A DNA stretch of 64,000 bases, taken from positions 179,337,001 through 179,401,000 of the forward strand of contig NC_069661.1 in the NCBI RefSeq assembly GCF_027244095.1, read 5' to 3'. The notes beneath the pieces were generated by a model. The model worked only from the letters and a program-made list of their open reading frames with translations. It was not told where the DNA came from and made no database searches. Position 1 is the first letter of the stretch. Every line of letters starts with the position of its first letter. Origin of the DNA: Hemicordylus capensis (Eukaryota > Chordata > Lepidosauria > Squamata > Cordylidae). Below, piece after piece: positions 46,414-56,455 of this stretch. The position numbers and the translations under genes are program-made.

Positions 46414-46593
46414 CAGGGGCGTAACTACTATTAGGCAAGGGGAGGCGGCTGCCTGGGGGCCCCCACGCCTCAAGGGGCCCCCCAGAGGCAAGTCACATGA
46501 CTATATATTGTGAAGTGTGTGTGTGTGTGTATCCGTGAGGGGCCCATTTTAAAATTTTGTCTCTGGGCCCACTCCAGCCTTGTTACGCCCCTG
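46414..46593. mobile_element. 180-bp hAT MITE (CAGGGGCGTAAC ends)
   Basis: The ends are CAGGGGCGTAAC and GTTACGCCCCTG, perfect inverted repeats. The 8-bp target duplication AAGCCAGC is perfect (46406-46413, 46594-46601). The subterminal GGGGCCCATTTTAAAATTTT and GTCTCTGGGCCCACTCC match the 29360-30593 element. A short GT microsatellite (46514-46532) is inside. The intact duplication suggests it is younger than most repeats here. Confidence 0.9.
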
Positions 46594-47227
46594 AAGCCAG
46601 CAATCTCTCCTCTGAACGAGGATCAAGTTAGACATACTGCTCAGCTTGCTGTGGTGGCTCAGTTAATCCACATAGCTAAGAATAAAGGCAAGGCAGCAAC
46701 CATTTTTATTAAGGAAAAATAATGCTACTGGGAAGAATCAATTAAGCTATTTCCGATGTCCTATGAAGTGCATCCCTGTTATGATGGGGACTTCAAAAGC
46801 AAATAAGAAATATTCAATGGATTTTTTCACAAAATCAAAACTGCTTGTTTTTGTTTTTAAAAACATACTGTTTGCTGAATCAGAAATTGTGGACATATTT
46901 AAAAGAACAAGGAAAAAAATAGAGAGAGGCTATTGTTTGTCAAATATAGACTGATTACTCAGCTTCTGAGAGATCTAATTTCAAAACTGGCATATCTTAG
47001 TAATTTCTCAAGGAACCTACGTCACCTTTTAAAGGTGGCGACAGTTGTGTATTTGTTCTGTATCAAATTCCACATGAACTGGACAGATGGTTTAGATTTT
47101 ATAACAGAATGTTCATGGATTATAGTGGAATACAATTTTTACATCTCATCTTAGTTACCACGTGTTAACTCCCCTGCTTGTAGAATAGAAAGAGCCCTGC
47201 TAGATCAGATCAAATGTCCATCTAACA

Positions 47228-47363
47228 CAGGGATTCTCAAACTTGGGTCCTCAGGTGTTACTGGACTTCAACTCCCATAATCCCCAGCCTCAGTGGCCTT
47301 TGGTTGGGGATTATGGGAGTTGAAGTCCAATAACACCTGAGGACCCAAGTTTGAGAATCACTG
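47228..47363. mobile_element. 136-bp palindromic hAT MITE (CAGGGATTCTCAAAC ends)
   Basis: The left arm CAGGGATTCTCAAACTTGGG mirrors the right arm CCCAAGTTTGAGAATCACTG. The arms pair over about 60 bp with few mismatches, around a short loop near 47295. The target duplication is ATCTAACA/ATCTAACG (47220-47227, 47364-47371). The core GGGGATTATGGGAGTTGAAG is shared with MITEs at 28567 and 53248. Confidence 0.88.
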
Positions 47364-47639
47364 ATCTAACGGCTTGCCAACATGGCCAACTAGATGCATT
47401 CAAGAAGCCCCAAAGCAGGCAATCATTATCTCCCATTGTTAATGCCCTCAGAGTTGCCTCACCCTGCTCCCAAAGAACTGGTATTCACTGGAAAACTGCC
47501 TTTAAACATGATGATTCTGTTTAGCTATCAAGGTGAACATATGCTGTTAGATCTCCTTTATGAATCTGCATAATCCCCTTCTAAAGCCCCCTAAGCCAGG
47601 TGATCATCACTAATGTTTTTTAAATTTTAAGATCCAACT

Positions 47640-50600
47640 GAGCCAGGGGCAGGTTGATGGGAAGAGGGCTCTGCTGAGCAGGGCCCTCAGTGCTTGCCTT
47701 TGTTCCACCCCTTGCCTTGTGGCTCTCAGCCGAGTGGAGCCAGTGGAGTGCAGTAGTCAGAGGGCTGAAGAGTCCCAGCAAGTTTGGTGGACTTCTGAAC
47801 AGGAGCACCAATGACAACAGTCCCCCCATACCTCCCTGGACTGTTTTTCCTTTCTCTATTTTTCTTCTTCTTCTTTCCCCACAGCAGCATCAACTATGGG
47901 GTGCCTTTAAAACTCAGGCTGGGACACGGGCGCAAGCCTCTTGGCACTCTCTCCTTGTGGCTCTCAGCCTTGGGGCAAGCTGCCTGAGGTCAGAATTCAG
48001 CATAAGTCTGTTTGACACCTGGTTTTGTTAGGTAGTGGAGCTGTGGTTGCTTTTGGACTGAGGTATGTGTCTGGGAGAGCAGGAAAGTGGGGTTGGTGTG
48101 GGGGCAGAAATACCACTGGTAGCGGGCAGAAGGAGATATGGCGGTGGGAGCTGGGCTGGCTGTTACAGGGCGAAACGGTCCAGGCAACTGAGGCCTGTTC
48201 CTATTTCCAGCTCTTCTCCCAACCCTGAGACCCCTGGGAGCTCTGAGAACACTCCCTCGAGGATTAGGGTGCTGCTGCTGAATGCCAGGTCAGTTAATGC
48301 TAAAACATCTCTCATCCATGATTTGATTGTGGATGAGCATGCTGACCTGGTATGTGTGACGGAGACCTGGTTGGATGAGCTGGGCGGGGTTGGTCTCTCT
48401 CAGCTCTGTCCTCCAGGTTTCCTGAGTGTGCAGCAGCCCCACCTGGAGGGTCGGGGAGGGGGAGTTGCGGTCATCTATCGAGAGACCCTCCCCATTTCCA
48501 GGTGCCCGGTCAGGCAATCTCAGAATTTCGAGTGTTTGTCCTTGAGGGTGGACCTCCGAGATAGGCTGGGGATTCTGTTGATGTACCAACCACCCCGCTG
48601 CACTTCAGTCTCCCTCCCTGAGCTGGTGGGGGTGATCTCAGAGGTGGCCTTGGGTTCCCCCAAGCTTATTGTCTTGGGGGATTTCAATGTCCACATTGAG
48701 GCCCCCACTAGTGGGTGCGGCTCAGGATTTAATGGCCTCCATGGCAACCATGGGCCTGTCTCAATTGGTATCGGGCCCTACCCACATGGCAGGACATACT
48801 CTGGATCTGGTTTTTGCCAACTGGGGAATAAATGATCTGGAGGTGGGGGAGTTTGAGATAACTCCCTTGTCATGGACAGATCATCATCTGGTGGGGTTTA
48901 GTTTGACTGCTCCGTCTGCCCTCTGCAGGGGTGGTGGACCAATTAGAATGGTCCACCCCCAGAGGCTTATGGATCCGCTTGGATTCCAGAAGGCCCTCGG
49001 GGAGTTTCCAGTGTCCAGAGCTGGTGACCCTGTCGAGGCCCTGGTTGATCTCTGGAATGGAGAGATGGCCCGGGCTGTTGACACGGTTGCTCCTAAACGC
49101 CCTCTCCGGCTTGGTGGAGTCCGTTCAGCTCCTTCGTTTTCCTCGGAGCTTAGGGTGATGAAACAACTCGGGCGACAGCTGGAACGACGCTGGAGGAAGA
49201 GTTGTCATGAATCTGACCGAACACAGGCTAGAGCCCATTTTAGGGACTACTCCGTGGCGGTGGGGGCGGCGAAGAAACTCTTTTTCTCCGCCTCCATTGC
49301 ATCTGCTCAGTGCAGACCGGCGGAGCTGTTTCGTGTAGCTAAGACATTGCTGCACACATCCCCCCAGGTAATGGGGGAGGAACCATCCACAGCCTGCTGT
49401 GATCAGTTTGCCTGTCACTTTGTGGATAAAGTCGCTTGCATCCGTGCTGACTTGGACTCCAGAGTTTTGGCAGTTCTGGCAGACGTGCCTCTGGTACATC
49501 TGGTCCTATTGTACTGGATTCTTTTCAGTTGGTACAGCCTGAGGATGTGGACAAGATCCTGGGCAGTATGCGGGCAACATCATGTGTTCTTGACCCTTGT
49601 CCTTCATGGCTAATAAAAGCTGCCAGGGAGAGGGCAGGTAGATGGTTGGAGATGATTATCAATGCCTCATTAAGGGAGGGCAAGATACCATCGTGCCTCA
49701 AGGAGGCGATGGCGAGACCATTATTAAAAAAGCCCTCCCTTGATTCCTCCAACCTGGACAACTATAGACCGGTCTCTAACCTGCCCTTTTGGGGAAAGGT
49801 GATAGAGCGTGTGGTGGCGTCCCAGCTGCAGAGGTTCTTGGATGATATGGATTATCTGGACCCTTTTCAATCTGGCTTCCGCCCCAGATATGGGAACGAG
49901 ACTACCTTGGTCGCTCTAGTGGATGACCTATGCCAGGAACTAGACAGGGGGAGTGCGTCCCTGTTGGTTCTGCTGGACCTCTCGGCGGCATTCAATACCA
50001 TCGACCATGGTATCCTTCTGGGCCGCCTCTCGAGTATGGGAATCGGAGGTACTGTGTTGCAGTGGTTCCGGACCTTTCTTGGAGGGAGGGTCCAGAAGGT
50101 GGTGCTGGGGGACTACTGCTTGGCTCCGTGGCCATTGGCCTGTGGGGTCCCGCAGCGTTCAGTCTTGATCCCCATGCTGTTTAACATCTACATGAAACTG
50201 CCGGGAGAGGTCATCCGGGGACTTGGACTGAGTTGTCAGCAATATGCGGATGACACTCAGCTCTATCTCTCCTTGTCACCTGATCCTAGGGAGGCGGTGG
50301 ATGTCCTGAATCGGGGGCTGGAGGCCGTGATGGGTTGGATGTGGGCTAATAAACTGAAATTGAATCCAGACAAGACGGAGGTAATGTTGGTCAGTAGGAT
50401 CTCCAATCGGTATGAGGAGATTTTACCGGTTCTGGGTAGGGTTGCACTCCCCTTGAAGGAGCAAGTACGCAGCTTGGGGGTATTACTGGACCCAGTTCTG
50501 CTTTTGGAAGCTCAGGTGGAGGCAGTGGCCAGGGGTGCCTTTGCACAGCTTCGGCTAGTGAGCCAGCTGCGTCCCTTTCTCGAGAAGGCAGATCTGGCCA

Positions 50601-51305
50601 CAGTTACCCATGCCTTAGTCACGTCAAGGCTGGATTACTGTAACGGGCTCTACGTGGGTCTGCCCTTGAAGAACAAAAGAAAACTGCAGCTAGTGCAAAA
50701 TGTGGCAGCTAAGGTTTTATCTAGAGCTGCCAGCTGGGAGCACATCACACCCATTTTGAAAGAGCTGCACTGGCTACCAGTTTGTTTCTGGGTCCAATTC
50801 AAGGTGCTGTTTTTGACCTTTAAAGCCCTAAACGGTTTGGGCCCGGGATACCTGAGGGGCTGCCTGCTTCCAAAGGTTGCTGCCCACTTGACAAGGTCAT
50901 CTGAGGGGGCTCTGCTCCGGATGCCGACAATGAGTGAGGTTCGGTTGTCGTGCGCACAGGACAGGGCCTTCTCTGTTGTTGCCCCCAGACTCTGGAATGC
51001 TCTCCCAGTGGCTATTCACTCCCTGGTCTCCATCACAGCTTTTAGAAAAAGTGTAAAATCTTGGCTTTTTGCCCAGGTATTTATTTGATTCTCTGTTGCT
51101 GCGCTTTATAGTTTTTATTGCTTTTATACTTTTGTTTTAAATTTTTAAATCAGATTTGTTTCATATTTTTCCCCCACTTAATATTTTAATTGTGTCTTTT
51201 TTACCATCTTGTGTTAAAAATTTTTGCTGTAAACCGCCTTGGGATTGCTTTAATGAAAGGCGGTATATAAATTTAACAATAAATAAAAATAAATAAATAA
51301 AATAA
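47640..51305 (+). mobile_element. Nearly full-length L2-clade LINE
   Basis: This non-LTR retrotransposon contains a 5' region (47640 to about 48230), ORF2 with endonuclease and reverse transcriptase (to 51088), a 3' UTR with AACCGCCTTGGGATTGC and AAAGGCGGTATATAAATTT, and a terminal (AAAT)n-like tail ending near 51305. The 5' boundary is set by the start of GC-richer sequence and is uncertain. There are only two frame breaks in about 2.9 kb of coding sequence, so the insertion is young. It lies in YAF2 intron 3 on the strand opposite to the gene. Confidence 0.87.
48065..51088 (+). pseudogene. L2 ORF2: APE endonuclease and reverse transcriptase, two frameshifts
   Basis: Endonuclease motifs appear in order: LLLNARSVNAK, VCVTETWLDEL, GRGGGVAVIYR, IVLGDFNVH and SWTDHHLVGF. 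Reverse transcriptase motifs follow: YRPVSNLPFWGKVIERVV, GFRPRYGNETTLVAL, LLDLSAAFNTIDHGIL, QQYADDTQLYLS (YADD catalytic box) and NPDKTEVMLVS. The C-terminal end has RAFSVVAPRLWNALPVAI. The frame shifts near 48715, within the endonuclease after DFNVHIEAPTSG, and near 49500, before VQPEDVDKILGSMRATSC. In addition, the usual GVPQGSVLSP box reads GVPQRSVLIP, replacing a conserved glycine. The start at 48065 is the first Met of the open frame; the true start may be downstream. Confidence 0.88.
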
Positions 51306-51998
51306 TGTGGCAATGAATTCCATAAATGAATTATGTGTCGTGCAAAGAAATACAAATACCTGAAAGGCTGTTACACAGAAAAGGGAAAATACTTGTTCTC
51401 TGCTGCTCCAGGACTATATCTAATGGGCTTAAATTACAGGTAGAAAGATCTCAGCTGAACTTTAGGAGAAACTTCTTAATGATAAAAGCAATTCAGTAAT
51501 GGAACCAATTACTTGGTGGTGTGTGGGCAGGCTCTCAGTTGTTGGAGGTCTTCAAGCGGAGGCTGGAGATCACAGATCAGAGGGTTGATGATAGGGATGT
51601 GCGAATCGATACGGGTACAGATAAGATTTGTACCCGAATCTAGCTGATTTGGAGAAAAAACAAATCATCCCTATGATCCATTGGCTAGATTTGGATCCAA
51701 ATCGAATCACGCCTGATTTGATTCAAATCAATTCGATATTTGGATCGCTCCTATTAATTCCCCCCGATTCCAAGCTTCCATTAAAAAAAAAAAAAAAGCT
51801 AAGCTCTAGCCCTTGTAAAAGTTGAGTTATGGAGCAAAATGTGTGGTCACTATTTTTCAAGTGTTTGGATTCTTTGGTGTATAACATTTGCTCATAATAA
51901 ATCCCTACGAGGATTCATTACACACCTTCAGTTCTTCTAGTAATGTTGACTGTCTTTTGGACAGTACCAACTGTCAACTGCCACGTGCCAACTACACC

Positions 51999-52669
51999 CC
52001 GCCCCCGCCATTGTGACAATGGGGAGAGAGAAACCACAGAGCATGTACTCCTCTCCTGCCCCTTTTATCAAGACATTTGGGGCAAGTTCCATTACTGTGC
52101 AAATACCCTTGAAGATCAACCCAAACCTACACCCGGATGCTCCTAGCAGACAAGGACTGGGCCCTCACATACAACACTGCCAAGTTATGTGTGGCAGCGT
52201 GTAAGATTCGTCAGACCTTGATTGCTAGTTTAGAACCATGCTACCAATTTCCTTCACTGTTAACTTCAGTCTTTAGCCTTCTGCCCAGTTAGACTCAGAC
52301 TTCAGCTTGTCTGCTCAGTTCTTTTATACATATTGTTTTAACCCACATACTGGTATTTACACTTATTTTATAAACTCTATATCTTTAGTTTTTTAAAATC
52401 TGTTTCATACATACTATCTCACATTTAATATTTTTAGCCTTTTAACCCTTTATTGAGAAGCTTTCTACTGCGCTTCTCTCATTGCATAAGACAAAGTGGC
52501 TTTATAAGCTATGTAGTTTGTAGTTTTATTATACTAGTATTTTATTGTAGGGCAGTAATTGGCTAATGATATTTTACATTGTGATATGTTTTTAGCATTT
52601 GATGCTTTTTCCATGCTCTTGTATACTTTTATTCTTGTGCTTGTCTGGGACCGTAATAAAGATTGATTG
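51999..52669 (+). mobile_element. 5'-truncated LINE 3' end (GATTGATTGA tail)
   Basis: It is flanked by a perfect 9-bp target duplication AACTACACC (51990-51998, 52670-52678). The first part encodes HCDNGERETTEHVLLSCPFY, a cysteine/histidine C-terminal motif seen in several non-LTR reverse transcriptases. The 3' UTR ends GGGACCGTAATAAAGATTGA plus TTGA. The family is not certain; the tail style suggests an R4-like or related LINE and not the L2 copy nearby. It inserted into the 2.2-kb foldback element. Confidence 0.75.
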
Positions 52670-53247
52670 AACTACACCTCCCTCACACCAACAAGGCAGT
52701 GGGGTACTACTCAGTTTATGTTCTAGGAACGTTTTTAAGTGTTTAGAGTCTGTGGTGTCTAAAAATCTTTCCTCATAATGAATCCCTATGAGGATTCATT
52801 GCACACCAGAGACTAAACACCTCAAACATTCCTAAACTATAAACTGAGTACCCAGTGGCTTGGGGTTGCGGGGTAGTTGGAACATGAGATGGAACACTAA
52901 TTCCTCTCCTCACCTGCAAAGCAGTGGGGTCAAAATGAACAGAAGAACAGAAGGTGTGCAATGAAAACACCAAAGAATCAAAATACTTCAAAAACTCCTA
53001 AAAAATAAACTGAGTACCCCACTGGCTTGCAGTGTGTGTGTGTGTGGGGGGTGTTGTAGTTAGCACATGGTAATTGACAGTTGGCACTGACCAATGACAG
53101 AACATGAACAGAAGAAATAAAGGTGTGCAATGAATCCTCATAGGGATTCATTATGAGGAAAAGTTATTATATACCAAAGAATCCAAATACTTGAAAAATA
53201 GAGACCACACATTTTGCTCCATAACTTCACTTCTACAAGGGCTAGAG

Positions 53248-53381
53248 CAGGGCTGCTCAACTTGGGCCCTCTTGCAGATGCTGGCCTACAACCCATAATC
53301 CCTGGCTATTGGTCACTCTGTCTGGGGATTATGGGAGTTGTAGTCCAAAAACAGTTGGGGGGCCTAAGTTGAGCAATCCTG
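53248..53381. mobile_element. 134-bp hAT MITE (CAGGGCTGCTCAAC ends)
   Basis: The ends CAGGGCTGCTCAACTTGGGC and CCTAAGTTGAGCAATCCTG are inverted repeats. The 8-bp target duplication GGCTAGAG is perfect (53240-53247, 53382-53389). The core GGGGATTATGGGAGTTGTAG is shared with the MITEs at 28567 and 47228. It is nested inside the right arm of the 2.2-kb foldback element, so it is younger than that element. Confidence 0.9.
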
Positions 53382-53880
53382 GGCTAGAGCTTAACTTTTT
53401 AAAGAAATGAAAGCTCTGGGTCCATGTTAGGGTTATGATAGGGCAACTTTGAATCCTCATTATTTCCTATAGCAGAAATATACAAAATCAGTAAAAACTA
53501 AAGAAAATCATTAAAAATCAACTAAGTGTCCCACCACCTTGATATTTGGGTGGTAGGTGACACCCATGGGGACCTACCCACCACCCAAATTTGGTGCCCC
53601 TAAAACCTTGTTAAGTGGTCCAAATCAATCCAAATTGAATTGAATCAAATCAAATACAAATCTAATCTGGGGTGATTTGTGGGGGCAGATTTGGACACAA
53701 AACAAATCAGGGGTGATTTGATTTGGGCACAAATTGAATTTAAAAAATCAATTTGTGCACATCCCTAGGTGATGACCTAGAAGGCTCCCTCGAACTCTAA
53801 GATTCTACTTCATTTTGTTGGTCTGAATCTACTGCCAATTTAAACCAATAACCCTAATTCTAAAGTAAGTGTGAGTGAAT

Positions 53881-53881
<1 letters not shown>

Positions 53882-53921
<40 letters not shown>
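53882..53921. repeat. GT microsatellite
   Basis: About 20 uninterrupted GT dinucleotides. Other dinucleotide arrays are at 37111-37131 (AC) and 62268-62300 (AC). Confidence 0.95.
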
Positions 53922-53923
<2 letters not shown>

Positions 53924-54364
53924 GGGTCTTTCTACTTACTTTTTACATACCATGAGTAATGCTATAAACCTGTTAACATGCCCTACCTCAGTTTTTCTTT
54001 TTTCTAAACTGAAAAGCTCCAAAGACATTTTCTATAGGGAAGTGTTCCAATCCCTAGATTATATTGGTTGCCCTTTTCTGCACTTTCCCCAGTTCTACAC
54101 CATCTTTGAGTTATGGTGCCCAAAATGCACACAATATTTCAAATACATCCACACCATAGATTGTATAAAGGCATTACAATACATTATTAAAATATTATGT
54201 TTCACATGACCTGAGTAGCTAGAACATTTACATAAATGAAGTAATGGCATGGATCCATGTTAAAATGATTCTAAGTGATACCCATTTCACTTTTACTTAT
54301 GAAATGGCCCTTAAACATGGTCAGATGACGGCTCAAACGGGGTTTCCAGCAGGAGTCTATAAGC

Positions 54365-54778
54365 CCTTTCTTGTGATCAGTAAAAAAGGGCTTGAGGGAG
54401 AGAGGGGAGGAAGGCTGCTTGCTCTTTCCTCCCTGCAGACAATCCCTCTTCTCTTCCTGGGTGGGCAAATCATCCATCCACACGATTGCCAGCAGCCTCT
54501 GGCTGCACAGAGGGCTGGGGGCCGGGATGCTTCACCCCAGGCCCAGGAATTCTGTGCGAGTGTGAGGTGTATTATCCTCCCAAAAAAACACTGGCTGGGA
54601 GCCCCAAAGTCTCCCAGCCCTAGCTGCTTGCAGACAATTAAAAAAAACCGGGAGTAAGAGAGCCCTTGCTCTCTTAACCCTATTTAAGAGGGTGGCCTCT
54701 TGGTGGGGTTTGCCACCACTGGGAGTTCTTACGATCAGCAAAAACCAGGCTTGGCTTTCCTAGATCACAAGAACAGCC
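54365..54778. mobile_element. Foldback element, ACCACCGGGCT-like family copy 3 (diverged)
   Basis: The left part TTTCTTGTGATCAGTAAAAA and the right end GATCACAAGAACAGCC are imperfect inverted repeats. It shares layout with 12850 and 26676: CAGACAATCCCTC, GGGTGGGCAAATCATCCAT, CACACGATTGCCAGCAGCC, GGGCTGGGGGCC and a terminal GAACAGCCTC. Identity is low, so it is old or a separate subfamily. Confidence 0.5.
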
Positions 54779-54929
54779 TCTATGTGTATTGCAGAGATAC
54801 TGGAGAAAAACAGGTTGCTCACCTGTAACTATTGATCTGGTAGAGATCCGTCGATATCCATAAGAAAGGGTAATATGCCTGTGCAGGACCCTCGAGACAG
54901 CATGCCGCAGCTCGTTGAGGCATATCTTT

Positions 54930-55789
54930 AACCGGGCAGATCGCACGACTGGGTTGCAGTATGCCATCGGACCTAGGAGTCTTTGACTGAGTAAGGCTGG
55001 TTGAAATGGATGCTGCTGTAAAAGGAGAACCAGGTCTCTGACGCACTGGAAGCGTTTCCGAGGTAAATATGTTGTCCTGGTTTCTGTGTCTAGAACCACT
55101 TCAATGTAGTTGATTACACCAACTGGCCCCAGCTTGAATTTTTTCCAATTGACTTGGATCTCCAAGTCTTAGAGGAGAGACAGTATGTATTTTGTCTGAG
55201 AATGTAACTCTTCTTTGTCTTTGGAAGTCAGACGCCAGTCATACAGTAAGGATAGACCGATAGACCTTCGGTCCACAGGTAAGCTACCACTGCAGACATA
55301 CATTTTGTAAATACCCTGGGGACAGTGGCAAGCTCGAAGGGTAAGACTGTGTATTGGTGCACTTGATTTCCTACTGCAAACCTCAGATATTTTCTGTGTC
55401 ACGCCCCGATGCCAATATGGAAATACACATCTTTGAGATCCAGCATCACAAGCCAGTTCTTTCGGTATAGAAGACGTAGGATGTCTTGTAACGCTATCAT
55501 GTGGAATTTCCTCACATGGACAAATTTGTTCAGATGGTGTAGATCCATGATAGGCCATATGCCACCACCCCTCTCTGGGATCGAGAAGTATCGAGAGTAA
55601 AGCCCCTCCCTGAACCGAGGCAATAGCCCCTTTGGCTAATAACTCCTTCACTTCTTCTAACAATGCCTGAGAGGGCTGAATGAACCTCATCCCTGTAAAT
55701 TTCGGGGTTGTTCTGTACACTATGGCATAGCCTGAAGATATTATCTTCAAGACACAGCGGTTACATGGTGCCATGCAGGGGCATGGCAT
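54930..55789 (-). pseudogene. DIRS reverse transcriptase region (fossil)
   Basis: Recognisable motifs are LKIISSGYAI and TPKFTGMRF at the 5' side, IMDLHHLNKFVHV and LVMLDLKDVYFHI (the RT motif A region, LDLxDAYFHI in related elements), then GVINYIEVVLDTETRTTYLP and RLLGPMAYCNPVVRSARLKI, which match the connection region typical of DIRS reverse transcriptases. It is broken, with more than one break. The inverted terminal repeat starts soon after. Confidence 0.8.
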
Positions 55790-55880
55790 GACAGTTTGAT
55801 GTTGGTTGATGACAAGAGAATACAGTTCGTGAGACTAGTGTTGTTTCTCACTTGCCAAACTGTCATGCCATGCCCCTGTC
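55776..55880. repeat. Short inverted repeat within the DIRS element
   Basis: CAGGGGCATGGCATGACAGT at 55777 and ACTGTCATGCCATGCCCCTG at about 55858 are perfect complements with a spacer of about 60 bp. The ends look like a small MITE, but no 8-bp duplication was found. It borders the SINE material that follows. Confidence 0.6.
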
Positions 55881-55972
55881 AAGTCTCCCATTCAGATGCA
55901 ACCAGGGCAGACCCTGCTTAGCTATGGGGACAAGTCATGCTTGCTACCACAAAACCAGCTCTCCTCTCCCCA
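55878..55972 (-). mobile_element. 5S-rRNA-headed SINE, head fragment
   Basis: Minus strand: GGAGAGCTGGTTTTGTGG, then TAGCTAAGCAGGGTCTGCCC and ATCTGAATGGGAGACTTG. AGCTAAGCAGGGT and GAATGGGAGACT correspond to the internal promoter of 5S rRNA (AGCTAAGCAGGGTCGGGCC and GGATGGGAGACC). It faces the second copy at 56187. The tail is absent. Confidence 0.65.
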
Positions 55973-56186
55973 CATGGTGGGGTGGAGTGGGGAAGGGTCT
56001 GCTATTCAAAGTCAAAAATCCTACTGGCCCTGTCCAAGCCTTTGGGCATTCTGCAGTAGAACTTTATACAACCAATGATACAGCTCTGTGTTCACAGGAC
56101 ATAGCTGTATGGGAACACATGTAAAGTTTTGCAACCGTCTTTGGGATTGGTCTATCATGCAACTTAACTGGTAATAACTATGTGTT

Positions 56187-56455
56187 GTAGCTAAGCAGGG
56201 TCTGCCCTGGTTGTATCTGAATGGGAGACTTGATCTGTGAGCACTATTCCCTCAGTGGATATTCCCCTCAGTGGATGAAGCCACTCTGGGAAGAGCAGAA
56301 GGTTTCAAGTTCCCTCCCTGGCTTCTCCAAGATAGGGCTGAGAGAGATTCCTGCCTGCAACCTTGGAGAAGCCGCTGCCAGTCTGTGAAGACAATACTGA
56401 GCTAGATAGACCAATGGTCTGACTCAGTATATGGCAGTTTCCTATGTTAAGATGT
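56187..56455 (+). mobile_element. 5S-rRNA-headed SINE with AAGGCAGCTTC-type tail
   Basis: The head TAGCTAAGCAGGGTCTGCCC then TGAATGGGAGACTTGAT resembles the 5S rRNA internal control region. The body runs GGGAAGAGCAGAAGGTTTCA, CCTTGGAGAAGCCGCTGCC and AGACAATACTGAGCTAGATA, and the tail is TGGCAGTTTCCTATGTT. The tail is shared with tRNA-headed SINEs at 22925 and 43285. It is inserted in the DIRS element. Confidence 0.75.

Larger units (their letters stand above)
51592..53767. mobile_element. TAGGGATGTGC family copy 6, 2.2-kb foldback with nested insertions
   Basis: The ends are TAGGGATGTGCGAATCGAT and GTGCACATCCCTA. The target duplication is GTTGATGA/GGTGATGA (51584-51591, 53768-53775). The arms are AT-rich (repeated CAAATC and GATTTG motifs) and mirror one another: GGAGCAAAATGTGTGGTCAC near 51831 with CACACATTTTGCTCC near 53206, and AATCCCTACGAGGATTCATT near 51899 with AATCCTCATAGGGATTCATT near 53131. 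A further imperfect palindrome lies at 53530-53600. Two younger insertions, a LINE 3' end (51999-52669) and a MITE (53248-53381), sit inside, each with its own target duplication. Confidence 0.87.

Noticed and set aside
51990-52678. LINE 3' end read as part of the L2 element just upstream
   Set aside because: It has its own 9-bp target duplication, a different 3' tail and lies inside a separate foldback element.
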